Positions 7,333 through 13,109 of a stretch of 13,109 nt of DNA are shown here, piece by piece. Under the pieces are notes generated by a model, which saw only the letters and a list, made by a program, of their open reading frames with translations, was not told the origin of the DNA and did no database searches. Numbering within the stretch: position 1 is the first letter of the stretch; each line of letters begins with the position of its first letter. Location of the stretch: NCBI GenBank assembly GCA_903939555.1, contig CAJAHV010000080.1, positions 1 through 13,109 on the forward strand, in the 5' to 3' direction. The position numbers and the translations under genes were made by a program. The stretch is from an uncultured Alphaproteobacteria bacterium (GTDB lineage: Bacteria; Pseudomonadota; Alphaproteobacteria; Sphingomonadales; Sphingomonadaceae).

Positions 7333-8709
7333 TCAGAAGAACGCTGTCACCGCTGCCGAAAAATAGGCGGTCGTTGCCCCTGTCGGAGCATTCGGCGCCC
7401 GGCGCAGCACCCCGCGGCGCAGGAACAGGTCCGCGTTGATTTCGCCGCGCAGCCGCGCCGGCACCAGCCAGTGGCGCAGCCGCGTGTCGAATTCATAGCC
7501 GGCAAAGCCACCGGACCGACCGGTCGGATCGTGCACGCCGCTGGTGGCAAAGGCATCGCTGGCGCTGGCTGCCCACATCGCCCGCGCTAGCACATGGCCA
7601 TCGCTGCGCGGCGACGGCGCCACCTCCAGCCGCAGCGCCGGCGTCACGAAATTGCTGCGCCCCATGGCGCCGAGCAGCGCGCCGGGCGAAAAATCGGCGC
7701 GGCGCATCCCGAACAGCGTGTCGAAACGGGTGTAGCGTCCGCCCGGCCGGTCACCCGAGGCAAAATCGAATTCCGCCGCCAGCCGCGGGTGCCAGCGGCC
7801 GGTAAAGCTGTAGCCAGCATCGGCATGTACATAGCCCGCCGCCACCACCTGCAACGGCAGGGCCGCGGCGAGACCGTTGCGTATGTGGCCCCATTGCCAG
7901 GCCGCCTCGATCTCGCCATCGAAGCTGCCGGCGACGGGTTCGACCAGCAGGCGGGCGTCGATCGTCGTCAGGTCGCGGTCGCGGGTCAGCCGGCCGGGCG
8001 CGTCGCGCTCGCCGAAATGGAACAGGCTGGCATCGGCATGCACCGGCCCGAGGACGTGATCGAAGCTGACGATGCCGCCCCACAGCCGGGCATCAAAGCT
8101 TTCGCGATCGAGCGCGAAACGATTGTTCCGCACGTCGTCGAAAGCATTGGGCAGTCGCTGTTGCGGCAGCACATAGATGAAGGTTGCCTGCGCCCCCGGC
8201 CGGGCGCTGACATCGGCGCGCAGCCCGGTATAGCCGTTGGTGGTATTGCGATAATCATCGGCCGCAATCAGCCGCCGCGACCCGAGATTGAGCACCATGC
8301 GCCCGGCCGTGACGACCAGCCCGCTGCCCGCGCCAAATACCGGCCCCAAATCGGCGACGGCATGCACCTGCACGGGTTCGAGGACATTGACCTCGCCGGT
8401 GCCCGCGGCGCTGCCGGTGCGCACGGTATAGCTGCGCGAATCCCAGATTTCGCCGACCAGGTGCAGCGGACCGTCGCCGATTTCGGCGCGGATGACGGAG
8501 CGCAGGCTGAACAGATCCTCGTTCGCCATGAACCCCGGGCGGATCTGGTCATCAATGCTTTCGATGCGCGCGCGGACATTGGCCGACAGGTGCAGCCAGC
8601 CGGGGTTGCCGATTGCCGCCTGCAGGGGTGTCGGTGCCGCAACCGCCGGAACGGCGGTGACAACCGGAACGGCGGTGACGAGCAGCAGGCAGGCGCAGGA
8701 TCGCAGCAT
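7333..8709 (-). CDS. Alginate-export-family outer-membrane protein (porin-like)
   Basis: A 458-residue predicted beta-barrel. The N-terminus MLRSCACLLLVTAVPVVTAV is a signal peptide with likely cleavage in PAVAA (21-25). The C-terminus alternates polar and hydrophobic residues and ends in VTAFF, the terminal phenylalanine that outer-membrane barrels usually carry. The segment NVRARIESIDDQIRPGF (about 44-60) and the later GRMVLNLGSRRLIAADDYR match the look of the alginate export domain (AlgE type), here in a version common in sphingomonads. Function is inferred: passage of small acidic or aromatic solutes across the outer membrane rather than true alginate export, because no alginate genes are nearby. 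The ATG at 8709 is chosen because the signal peptide starts there; the open frame continues to 8952 but lies over the diverging oxidoreductase gene. The leader can form alternating hairpins, and the signal peptide carries a tandem duplication. Confidence 0.8.
   Translation of the reverse strand: MLRSCACLLLVTAVPVVTAVPAVAAPTPLQAAIGNPGWLHLSANVRARIESIDDQIRPGFMANEDLFSLRSVIRAEIGDGPLHLVGEIWDSRSYTVRTGSAAGTGEVNVLEPVQVHAVADLGPVFGAGSGLVVTAGRMVLNLGSRRLIAADDYRNTTNGYTGLRADVSARPGAQATFIYVLPQQRLPNAFDDVRNNRFALDRESFDARLWGGIVSFDHVLGPVHADASLFHFGERDAPGRLTRDRDLTTIDARLLVEPVAGSFDGEIEAAWQWGHIRNGLAAALPLQVVAAGYVHADAGYSFTGRWHPRLAAEFDFASGDRPGGRYTRFDTLFGMRRADFSPGALLGAMGRSNFVTPALRLEVAPSPRSDGHVLARAMWAASASDAFATSGVHDPTGRSGGFAGYEFDTRLRHWLVPARLRGEINADLFLRRGVLRRAPNAPTGATTAYFSAAVTAFF
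8646..8681. repeat. 18-bp tandem duplication in the porin signal peptide
   Basis: Two adjacent 18-base units (8646-8663 and 8664-8681) share their first 16 bases exactly and differ at one of the last two. On the minus strand they encode the repeated hexapeptides VTAVPV and VTAVPA inside the signal peptide. The frame is kept. This looks like replication slippage that lengthened the hydrophobic region. Confidence 0.85.
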
Positions 8710-8721
8710 TGACGGCGTTCT

Positions 8722-8751
8722 TGCCCCGCCGGGCACCCCGGCACAAGCCGG
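8722..8751 (-). promoter_or_regulatory. Overlapping hairpins in the porin leader
   Basis: Read on the minus strand, CCGGC (8751-8747) can pair with GCCGG (8742-8738). GCCGGG (8742-8737) can instead pair with CCCGGC (8733-8728), and TGCCC (8735-8731) can pair with GGGCA (8726-8722). The three stems are 5, 6 and 5 bp and exclude each other stepwise. The last segment includes the GGGG nearest to the start codon. No T-run follows. In such GC-rich DNA this may be chance. Confidence 0.25.
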
Positions 8752-8827
8752 CCCCTCCCACCTCTCGCAGCTTCCATCGCGGCGCCGGCTGGCGGAAGAC
8801 TGGCGGCGTCGATTGAAAGGACCCTCC

Positions 8828-9829
8828 ATGACCAGTAACCGCCAATGGCTTTTGCGTGCCCACCCGCGCGGGCGGCCGTTCCAGGATGGCGATTTCGAAC
8901 TGGTCGACAGTCCGCGTCCCGTGGCGGGACCGGGGCAGGTGCTGCTGCGCACCCGCTGGCTGGGCTTTGACCCGGCGCAGAAGGGCTGGGCCGAAAATGT
9001 CGCCGATTATGTCGCGCCGATGCATTTGGGCGATGTCATGCGCGGTTCGGGCATCGCCGAAGTCATCGAAAGCCACCACCCCAAGTTCGCGGCAGGCGAC
9101 ATGGTGGCCGGGTCGGTCGGCTGGACCGAATGGCTGGTCAGCGACGGTAGCGGGCTTGAAAAGGCGCAGTCCGGCCTGCCGCCCACCGCGATGCTGTCGA
9201 TTCTCGGCACCACCGGCATGACGGCGTGGTGCGGGCTGTTCAAGCTGGGGCAGCCGCGCCCGGGCGATACGGTCGTGGTGTCGGGTGCAGCGGGCGCGAC
9301 CGGATCGCTCGTCGGGCAATTGGCCAAGATCGCCGGCGCCCGCGCCATCGGTATCGCCGGCGGGGCGGACAAGTGTCGCTGGCTGGTCGAAGAAGCCGGT
9401 TATGACGCGGCCATCGATTACAAGAGCGAAGATGTGCAGGCGCGGCTGAAGGCACTCGCCCCCAAGGGCGCCGACGTGGTGTTCGACAATGTCGGCGGGC
9501 CGATCCTCAATGCCATGCTGGGCCAGATCGCGACCGGCGCCCGCGTGGTGATTTGCGGCGGTATCAGCCGCTATGAACTGGGCCAGATGCCGGCGGGGCC
9601 GCAGAATTATTTCAACCTCGTCTTCCGCCGGGCCTCGATGCACGGCTTTATCGTCATCGACTGGGTGGCGGAATTCCCCGCCATCCGCCAGCGCATTGCC
9701 GCGCTGGTGGCCGATGGCCGGCTGGCGTGGCGGGTCGATGAACAGCATGGCTTTGAAAATGCCCCCGAAACGCTGATGCGGCTGTTCGCCGGCGCCAATC
9801 GTGGCAAGCAGGTGTTGAAGCTCGACTGA
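8828..9829 (+). CDS. NADP-dependent oxidoreductase, zinc-independent MDR superfamily
   Basis: A 333-residue cytoplasmic reductase of the leukotriene B4 12-hydroxydehydrogenase / prostaglandin reductase / CurA-like branch, which typically reduces the double bond of alpha,beta-unsaturated ketones, aldehydes or acyl compounds. The N-terminal GroES-like part contains FELVDSPRPVAGPGQVLLRT (23-42) and a QKGW element (51-54). The Rossmann part has VVSGAAGATGSLVGQLAKI (150-168), and GGADKCRWL (178-186) supplies the lysine commonly used to bind the NADP 2'-phosphate. FDNVGGPILNAML (219-231) is also family-typical. The cysteine and histidine zinc ligands of true alcohol dehydrogenases are absent. The ATG at 8828 follows AAAGGA closely; the open frame reaches back to 8492 but only as the complement of the porin gene. 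It lies 40 bases before the 3-hydroxyacyl-CoA dehydrogenase and is probably cotranscribed with it. Confidence 0.92.
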   Translation: MTSNRQWLLRAHPRGRPFQDGDFELVDSPRPVAGPGQVLLRTRWLGFDPAQKGWAENVADYVAPMHLGDVMRGSGIAEVIESHHPKFAAGDMVAGSVGWTEWLVSDGSGLEKAQSGLPPTAMLSILGTTGMTAWCGLFKLGQPRPGDTVVVSGAAGATGSLVGQLAKIAGARAIGIAGGADKCRWLVEEAGYDAAIDYKSEDVQARLKALAPKGADVVFDNVGGPILNAMLGQIATGARVVICGGISRYELGQMPAGPQNYFNLVFRRASMHGFIVIDWVAEFPAIRQRIAALVADGRLAWRVDEQHGFENAPETLMRLFAGANRGKQVLKLD

Positions 9830-9843
9830 ATCAGGCTAAACAG

Positions 9844-9867
9844 CCGTCTTTCGTGATCGGGAGACGG
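9844..9867 (+). promoter_or_regulatory. Hairpin enclosing the ribosome binding site of the acyl-CoA dehydrogenase gene
   Basis: Bases 9844-9853 pair with 9858-9867 around a TGAT tetraloop: ten RNA pairs, eight Watson-Crick and two G-U. The 3' arm contains GGGAG (9859-9863), the Shine-Dalgarno of the GTG start at 9870. The upstream stop codon ends 14 bases before the stem. This layout suggests translation that depends on ribosomes leaving the upstream gene; that reading is inference. Confidence 0.4.
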
Positions 9868-9869
9868 AC

Positions 9870-10733
9870 GTGCAGACAATCGGGGTTATCGGCGCTGGGC
9901 TGATGGGCAATGGCATTGCCCATGTGTCGGCGCTGGCCGGCTATGATGTCATCCTGTCCGATGTCGAGATGGCGCGCGCCCAAGCCGCCCGCGCGACGAT
10001 CGGCAGGAACCTTGGCCGTGGTGTCAGCAAGGGCGTAGTCACCCAGGATGCCGCCGATGCCGCGCTGGCGCGGATCAGCCTGACCACCGACAGCGCCGAC
10101 TTTGCCGATGCCGACCTCGTCATCGAAGCAGCGACCGAGAGTGAAGCGGTGAAGTGCCGGATCTTCGCCGGGTTGACGCTCAAGCCGTCGGCGCTGCTCG
10201 CCACCAACACCTCGTCGATCTCGATCACCCGGCTGGCGGCGGCAACCGACCGGCCCGATCGCTTCACCGGCCTGCACTTCTTCAACCCGGTGCCGCTGAT
10301 GACGCTGGTCGAGATCATCCCCGGCCTCGCCACCTCGGCTGACACCCGGGCGGCCATGCACGAATTTGCCGCCCGTATCGGCAAGACCGCCATCGAAGCC
10401 GCCGACAGCCCGGCCTTCATCGTCAACCGCATCCTCTGTCCGATGCTCAACGAAGCGATCTTTGCGCTTGGCGAAGGCGTCGGCAGCGTCACCGATATCG
10501 ACATGGGCCTGAAACTTGGTGCCAATCACCCGATGGGGCCGTTGACGCTCGCCGATTTCGTCGGGCTCGACACGCTGCTCAGCATCATGCGCGTCATGCA
10601 GGAAGCGACTGGTGACCCGAAGTATCGCCCGGCGCCGCTGCTGATCAAATATGTCGAGGCCGGCTGGTACGGCAAGAAATCCGGCCGCGGTTTTTACGAT
10701 TATTCCGGTCCGGAGCCGGTGCCGACACGGTAA
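9870..10733 (+). CDS. 3-hydroxyacyl-CoA dehydrogenase (3-hydroxybutyryl-CoA type)
   Basis: Oxidises or forms the 3-keto group of an acyl-CoA with NAD(P), as in beta-oxidation, butyrate or polyhydroxybutyrate metabolism, in the cytoplasm. The 287-residue single-function length matches FadB2/Hbd enzymes. The dinucleotide-binding motif GVIGAGLMGNGIA covers 5-17. NTSSISIT (113-120), the catalytic H136 in GLHFFNPVPLM, its partner E148 twelve residues later in LVEII, and N186 in FIVNR all match the known active site. The C-terminal helical domain has NHPMGPLTLADFVGLD and ends with WYGKKSGRGFYDY. The start is GTG at 9870 after GGGAG; the first in-frame ATG would cut into the Rossmann motif. Its TAA stop shares one base with the next gene's ATG (TAATG). 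Chain-length preference cannot be read from the sequence. Confidence 0.95.
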   Translation: MQTIGVIGAGLMGNGIAHVSALAGYDVILSDVEMARAQAARATIGRNLGRGVSKGVVTQDAADAALARISLTTDSADFADADLVIEAATESEAVKCRIFAGLTLKPSALLATNTSSISITRLAAATDRPDRFTGLHFFNPVPLMTLVEIIPGLATSADTRAAMHEFAARIGKTAIEAADSPAFIVNRILCPMLNEAIFALGEGVGSVTDIDMGLKLGANHPMGPLTLADFVGLDTLLSIMRVMQEATGDPKYRPAPLLIKYVEAGWYGKKSGRGFYDYSGPEPVPTR

Positions 10734-11125
10734 TGCTGCGGGCGCGATCCGCCGGGGCGCTGGGCAGCGGCATGGCGCTGGCCACCTTGCCGCTGCACGC
10801 CTTGCTGCCGCACCGGCTGTCCGTCGAATTGGCGGCGCTGATACTGGCGGCGATTGGCGCGATCTATGTCGGCTTTGCGCTGCGCGATGGCCGGACACGC
10901 GCCTTGGCGACCGAAATCATCGTCGCCGCGCTGTTCCTCGGCGCCGCCGCGATCGGCCTGACGGTCGATCCTTGGGCCATCCCGGCGGCCTATTTCGCGC
11001 ATGGCTTATGGGATGCCGCCCACCATCGTCACGTCGATACTGCCATGCCGCGCTGGTATATACCCTTTTGCGCGCTCTATGACTGGGTGTTCGCGGCCGG
11101 TCTGGCGCTGATCTGGCTGCGCTGA
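10733..11125 (+). CDS. Small integral membrane protein, DUF6010-like
   Basis: A 130-residue hydrophobic protein with about four or five membrane segments (roughly 8-25, 31-50, 60-78, 80-95, 108-129). Two conserved-looking blocks stand out: AHGLWDAAHH (89-98), rich in histidine and acid, and PRWYIPFCALYDW (106-118). From memory these resemble the DUF6010 family of unknown function; I cannot confirm this without a search. The paired His/Asp residues near the membrane face could bind a metal or act catalytically, which is speculation. The ATG overlaps the dehydrogenase stop by one base, and its own stop overlaps the next start by one base (TGATG), so expression is probably coupled to both. No obvious independent ribosome binding site is seen. 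Confidence 0.78.
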   Translation: MLRARSAGALGSGMALATLPLHALLPHRLSVELAALILAAIGAIYVGFALRDGRTRALATEIIVAALFLGAAAIGLTVDPWAIPAAYFAHGLWDAAHHRHVDTAMPRWYIPFCALYDWVFAAGLALIWLR

Positions 11126-11613
11126 TGCGCCTGACGTTCACCAAGGGCCGTGGCAAGTTCGACCGGCTCGATATCGTCACCGCTGGCGGTCCGCTGGCAC
11201 CGATCGAATGCCCGAAACAGGGCATCATCCCGCACGACATGGTGCATTTCATCGTCGAGGCTGAAGTTGCCACCCGCGGCTTTCTCGGCGGCATCGCGGC
11301 GGGCGGCGACGCTGGCTTTGCCGCTGGAACCGACAATCCGCATCACCGCGCCGTCGAACGGCTGGTCGAAACAGTCCAGGCCGAAGCCTGGGCGGGCGCA
11401 CCGACGCCCGATGCGGACTTCATCGCGCTTTATGTCGTCACCTGCGAGGCGCGGGGCGACGCGCCGCTGGCGCTCGATGCTGCCATGCTCGCCGCGATTC
11501 GCGCCCGGCTTGCTGACCTGACGGCGCGGTGGCTGGTGGTGCCGACGGGCGGTTCGCTGGTGCTCAGCCTCCCCGAACAGCGCGCTTCCACCCGGCCCCC
11601 GACCTTCGTATAG
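11125..11613 (+). CDS. Conserved-looking protein of unknown function
   Basis: A 162-residue soluble protein without signal peptide or membrane segment; I do not recognise the family. It opens with a possible beta strand, MRLTFTK, followed by FDRLDIVTA (12-20). The most distinctive block is GIIPHDMVHFIVEAE (33-47), with H37, D38 and H41, then a small-residue stretch GFLGGIAAGGDAGFAAG (52-68). The C-terminal half is mostly predicted helix and ends with WLVVPTGGSLVLSL and a short Pro/Thr tail. Codon use matches its neighbours, and the gene is locked between overlapping stop/start signals upstream and argB seven bases downstream, which argues that it is real. The HDxxH arrangement might be functional, but no activity is proposed. 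Confidence 0.82.
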   Translation: MRLTFTKGRGKFDRLDIVTAGGPLAPIECPKQGIIPHDMVHFIVEAEVATRGFLGGIAAGGDAGFAAGTDNPHHRAVERLVETVQAEAWAGAPTPDADFIALYVVTCEARGDAPLALDAAMLAAIRARLADLTARWLVVPTGGSLVLSLPEQRASTRPPTFV

Positions 11614-11620
11614 AGTCGGC

Positions 11621-12520
11621 ATGTCCCATGCCCCCGACCCCGAAATGCTCGCCAAGACGGAAACGCTGATTGAAGCGTTGCCCTATCTGCAACGCTATGC
11701 GGGCAAGATCTTCGTCGTAAAATATGGCGGCCACGCCATGGGCGACGCGGCGCTGGCGCAGGATTTTGCCGAAGACATCGTGCTGTTGAAGGCGGTCGGC
11801 ATCCTGCCCGTCGTCGTTCATGGCGGCGGCCCGCAGATCGGTGCGATGTTGAAGCGGCTGGGCATCGAAAGCCGCTTCGTCGATGGCTTGCGCGTCACCG
11901 ATGCCGCCACCGCGCAAGTTGCCGAAATGGTGCTGGCCGGTTCGATCAACAAGGAACTCGTCGCCTGGATCGAGCGCGCCGGTGGCCGCGCTGCCGGCAT
12001 TTCGGGCAAGGATGCCGGGCTGGTGCGCGCCGTGAAGGTACAGCGCACGACGCGCGATCCCGGCAGCGCCATCGAACAGGTCGTCGACCTGGGCTTTGTC
12101 GGCGAACCTGAAAGCGTCGACACCACGATCATCCACACGCTGCTGGCGGCGGGCATCGTGCCGGTCATCGCGCCGGTCGGGGTGGGGGCCGATGGCCATA
12201 CCTACAACATCAATGCCGATACGATGGCCGGCGCCATCGCCGCGGCACTGGGTGCGGCGCGGCTGTTCCTGCTGACCGATGTCGCCGGCGTGCTTGCCAA
12301 GGACAAGACGCTGCTTACCGACCTGACGCCGGCCGATATCGCCGGGCTGGTCACCGATGGCACCATCAGCGGCGGCATGATCCCCAAGCTGGAAACCTGT
12401 GTCCATGCGGTCGACGGCGGTGTTGACGCCGCGGTCATTCTCGACGGCCGCATCGGTCATGCCATGCTGCTGGAAATCTTCACCAAGCGCGGCATCGGCA
12501 CGCTGGTCAGGGCGGGATAG
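11621..12520 (+). CDS. argB: Acetylglutamate kinase
   Basis: Phosphorylates N-acetylglutamate with ATP, the second step of the acetylated arginine pathway, in the cytoplasm. The 299-residue length is standard. Motifs: VVKYGGHAM (32-40, with K34), VVVHGGGPQIGAML (64-77), GLRVTD (89-94), GSINKELV (107-114), NINADTMAGAIA and SGGMIPKLETC. An N-terminal helix before the first strand (EALPYLQRYAGK, 18-29) and a C-terminal LLEIFTKRGIGT are the features that distinguish the hexameric, arginine-inhibited enzymes from the arginine-insensitive dimeric E. coli type, so feedback inhibition is likely. The ATG at 11621 is seven bases after the upstream stop; the ribosome binding site is weak (AGAG at 11612-11615), so coupling to the preceding genes is probable. 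Confidence 0.98.
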   Translation: MSHAPDPEMLAKTETLIEALPYLQRYAGKIFVVKYGGHAMGDAALAQDFAEDIVLLKAVGILPVVVHGGGPQIGAMLKRLGIESRFVDGLRVTDAATAQVAEMVLAGSINKELVAWIERAGGRAAGISGKDAGLVRAVKVQRTTRDPGSAIEQVVDLGFVGEPESVDTTIIHTLLAAGIVPVIAPVGVGADGHTYNINADTMAGAIAAALGAARLFLLTDVAGVLAKDKTLLTDLTPADIAGLVTDGTISGGMIPKLETCVHAVDGGVDAAVILDGRIGHAMLLEIFTKRGIGTLVRAG

Positions 12521-12588
12521 GCCCGATTCCCGTCCCTAAATGGGGGTGGGAGGCAGGGAGCGGCGCGTCTCCCCCCTCAAAACGTCCG

Positions 12589-12617
12589 GTAACATGCTCT
12601 CGCGGCTCGCCTATACT
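12589..12617 (+). promoter_or_regulatory. Candidate promoter for the Rieske oxygenase gene
   Basis: GTAACA (12589-12594, 4 of 6 to the -35 consensus), a 17-base spacer, then TATACT (12612-12617, 5 of 6 to the -10). Transcription would start near 12624, just ahead of the AAGGAG ribosome binding site. It is the best sigma-70-like match I found in the window. Confidence 0.45.
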
Positions 12618-12639
12618 GATGAGGCAAGGAGCATTCCCA

Positions 12640-13109
12640 ATGGCCGATCGTGACGCACTGCACCCGCCGGCGCGCTGTCCCGGACCCGGTGTCACCGAAT
12701 TGTTTGACGCCGATTCGCGGCCCGTTCCCGACCTTTATCGCCTGGACAGCTGGCAAGATCGCGGTTCCGCTCCCTTGTCTGCGGCGCGCTATACCAGCCC
12801 CGAATTCTTTGCGGCTGAGCGTGACAAGATGTGGCCGCGCGTCTGGCAGATGGCAGCGCGCGAAGAGGAGTTCCCCGAAGCCGGTGATACCGTCGTCTAT
12901 GCCAATCTTGGCAAATCGGTGCTGCTCGTCCGCCAGCCCGACCTGTCGATCAAGGCCTTCTGGAACGTCTGCCTGCATCGCGGGCGGCTGCTGCGCACCG
13001 AAAGCGGCCCGGCGCAGGAACTCGAATGCCCCTTCCACGGCTTTGCCTGGAAGCTCGATGGCGGGTTGAAGCGCATCCCCTGCCAATGGGATTTCCCGCA
13101 TCTGACACC
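12640..13109 (+). CDS. Rieske-type ring-hydroxylating oxygenase alpha subunit, N-terminal part
   Basis: The gene runs off the right edge; 156 codons are visible. The ATG at 12640 is placed eight bases after a perfect AAGGAG (12626-12631). After a polar leader of about 45 residues comes ARYTSPEFFAAERDKMWPRVWQM (49-71), typical of the region before the Rieske domain. The [2Fe-2S] ligands are complete: C111 and H113 in NVCLHRGR, and C130 and H133 in LECPFHGFAW, spaced 16 residues apart as in this family. The catalytic domain with its mononuclear iron site lies outside the window, so the substrate (aromatic acid, terpenoid or sterol, or a demethylation target) cannot be told. Such enzymes need a reductase or ferredoxin partner, which is not in view. 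A candidate promoter of its own separates it from argB. Confidence 0.9.
   Translation, partial: MADRDALHPPARCPGPGVTELFDADSRPVPDLYRLDSWQDRGSAPLSAARYTSPEFFAAERDKMWPRVWQMAAREEEFPEAGDTVVYANLGKSVLLVRQPDLSIKAFWNVCLHRGRLLRTESGPAQELECPFHGFAWKLDGGLKRIPCQWDFPHLT

Noticed and set aside
8492..8827. Upstream extension of the MDR oxidoreductase open frame.
   Set aside because: It overlaps the divergent porin gene and its signal peptide; the ATG at 8828 has a close AAAGGA and a family-like N-terminus.
8552..9748. A 398-codon minus-strand frame across the MDR oxidoreductase; similar long antisense frames at 9831-10898 and 11564-12460.
   Set aside because: All are complements of well-supported genes and come from the strong third-position GC bias, without ribosome binding sites or domains.
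12528..12573. Hairpins after argB (TCCCGTCCC with GGGGTGGGA; GGGAG with CTCCC), as an intrinsic terminator.
   Set aside because: Neither is followed by a T-run, the first needs G-U pairs, and the region is simple G/C-rich sequence; termination here is possible but not shown.
1..13109. tRNA or rRNA genes, CRISPR arrays, insertion sequences, integrases, toxin-antitoxin or phage genes.
   Set aside because: None was seen on either strand; the window is densely filled by ordinary metabolic and membrane protein genes with uniform codon use.

Overview
The window is a compact, GC-rich chromosomal segment. It has 12 complete protein genes, one gene cut off at each end, and no gap longer than about 200 bases. 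Codon use is strongly biased to G or C at third positions. A one-piece glutamine-dependent NAD synthase, a sphingomonad-like serine hydrolase N-terminus and an alginate-export-type porin together suggest an alphaproteobacterium, most likely Sphingomonadales. That placement is inference from protein character, not from a marker gene. I see no RNA genes, CRISPR, insertion sequences, integrases or phage genes, and the content looks like ordinary core and accessory chromosome.

Left part (1-3414): the start of a serine hydrolase gene points left, away from nadE (glutamine-hydrolysing NAD synthase). A strong potential RNA hairpin lies just before the nadE start. argG (argininosuccinate synthase) follows with a candidate promoter and a textbook intrinsic terminator.

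Centre (3417-5567, minus strand): yggT, yggU (DUF167), folD and marC form a tight operon transcribed leftward. Stop and start codons overlap by four bases at both folD junctions, and possibly at yggT/yggU if a CTG start is used.

Right part (5760-13109): a fatty-acyl/aryl-CoA ligase converges on an alginate-export-family outer-membrane porin, with only 7 bases between them. The porin diverges from an MDR-type NADP oxidoreductase. A 3-hydroxyacyl-CoA dehydrogenase, a small membrane protein, a conserved protein of unknown function and argB (acetylglutamate kinase) follow on the same strand at distances of 40, -1, -1 and 7 bases, so all five may share a transcript. A Rieske oxygenase alpha subunit with its own candidate promoter and a good ribosome binding site runs off the right end.

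Metabolically, argB and argG are two arginine-biosynthesis steps placed apart. nadE and folD serve cofactor metabolism. The ligase, reductase, dehydrogenase, porin and Rieske oxygenase look like uptake and oxidation of a carboxylic or aromatic compound, though their shared purpose is inferred only from proximity. No clearly new system is visible. The best leads are three potential leader-RNA structures and the small coupled genes of unknown function between the dehydrogenase and argB.
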